This document shows, piece by piece, positions 5,539-5,598 of a DNA stretch of 5,598 nucleotides. The stretch is taken from the NCBI GenBank assembly GCA_011048645.1, contig DSDR01000360.1, forward strand, positions 1 through 5,598, read 5' to 3'. Numbering within the stretch: position 1 is the first letter of the stretch; the number at the start of each line of letters is the position of its first letter. The notes beneath the pieces were generated by a model. That model made no database searches. It saw nothing but the letters and a program-made list of their open reading frames with translations, and was not told the DNA's origin. The stretch comes from Phycisphaerales bacterium. GTDB taxonomy: Bacteria; Planctomycetota; Phycisphaerae; Sedimentisphaerales; Anaerohalosphaeraceae. The translations under genes were made by a program, and so were the position numbers.

Positions 5539-5598
5539 TTACAAATCCAGTTTTTCCCGCAGGAAGTTTTTCACCTGATCCAGCGCCACGCGGGATTG
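5539..5598 (-). CDS. C-terminal end of an unidentified protein (5' part outside window)
   Basis: Reading the minus strand from the right edge gives 19 open codons, QSRVALDQVKNFLREKLDL, and then TAA at 5541-5539. The peptide looks like a normal amphipathic C-terminal helix, and the 20-bp gap to the YhcH-family start is typical of co-transcribed genes, so it is probably the tail of a real upstream gene in the same operon. Nineteen residues are too few to name the family. By context, an enzyme or kinase of sugar metabolism is possible but not shown. Confidence 0.5.
   Translation of the reverse strand, partial: QSRVALDQVKNFLREKLDL

Overview
The window reads as an ordinary chromosomal segment of a GC-rich, Gram-negative-type bacterium. 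The most likely source is the phylum Planctomycetota, probably a Phycisphaerae-like lineage. That is an inference from three things: a Ser/Thr protein kinase ending just after a C-terminal membrane anchor, a large membrane protein with a GspG-pseudopilin-like C-terminal module, and a secreted zinc peptidase of a type I associate with planctomycete genomes. No marker gene in the window fixes the taxonomy.

Layout from left to right. Positions 1-279 (+) hold the 3' end of a Ser/Thr protein kinase gene. It converges on a minus-strand gene (301-1158) for a secreted HExxH zinc metallopeptidase. An approximately 280-bp AT-richer divergent intergenic region (1159-1438) follows. Next come two plus-strand genes 32 bp apart: a Nudix hydrolase with an N-terminal helical Nudix_N-type domain (1439-2101) and an exported metallophosphoesterase with a purple-acid-phosphatase-like N-terminal domain (2134-3360). 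These converge on a minus-strand cluster made of a 543-residue membrane protein (3398-5029), a YhcH/YjgK/YiaL-family protein (5060-5518), and the last 19 codons of a further gene (5539-5598). The cluster is transcribed from the right edge leftwards with gaps of only 20 and 30 bp, so it is probably one operon whose beginning lies outside the window.

How the genes relate: the Nudix and phosphoesterase genes may be co-transcribed and both act on phosphate ester or anhydride bonds, one in the cytoplasm and one after export. The YhcH-family gene suggests sugar or sialic-acid handling for the right-hand operon, but its upstream partner is too truncated to identify. Almost the whole window is coding. 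No RNA genes, mobile elements, CRISPR arrays or phage genes were seen. The most interesting items are the GspG-like calcium-loop module on a non-pilin membrane protein, the lethal-factor-like secreted peptidase, and perfect inverted repeats at both convergent gene junctions. I found no convincing previously undescribed multi-gene system.
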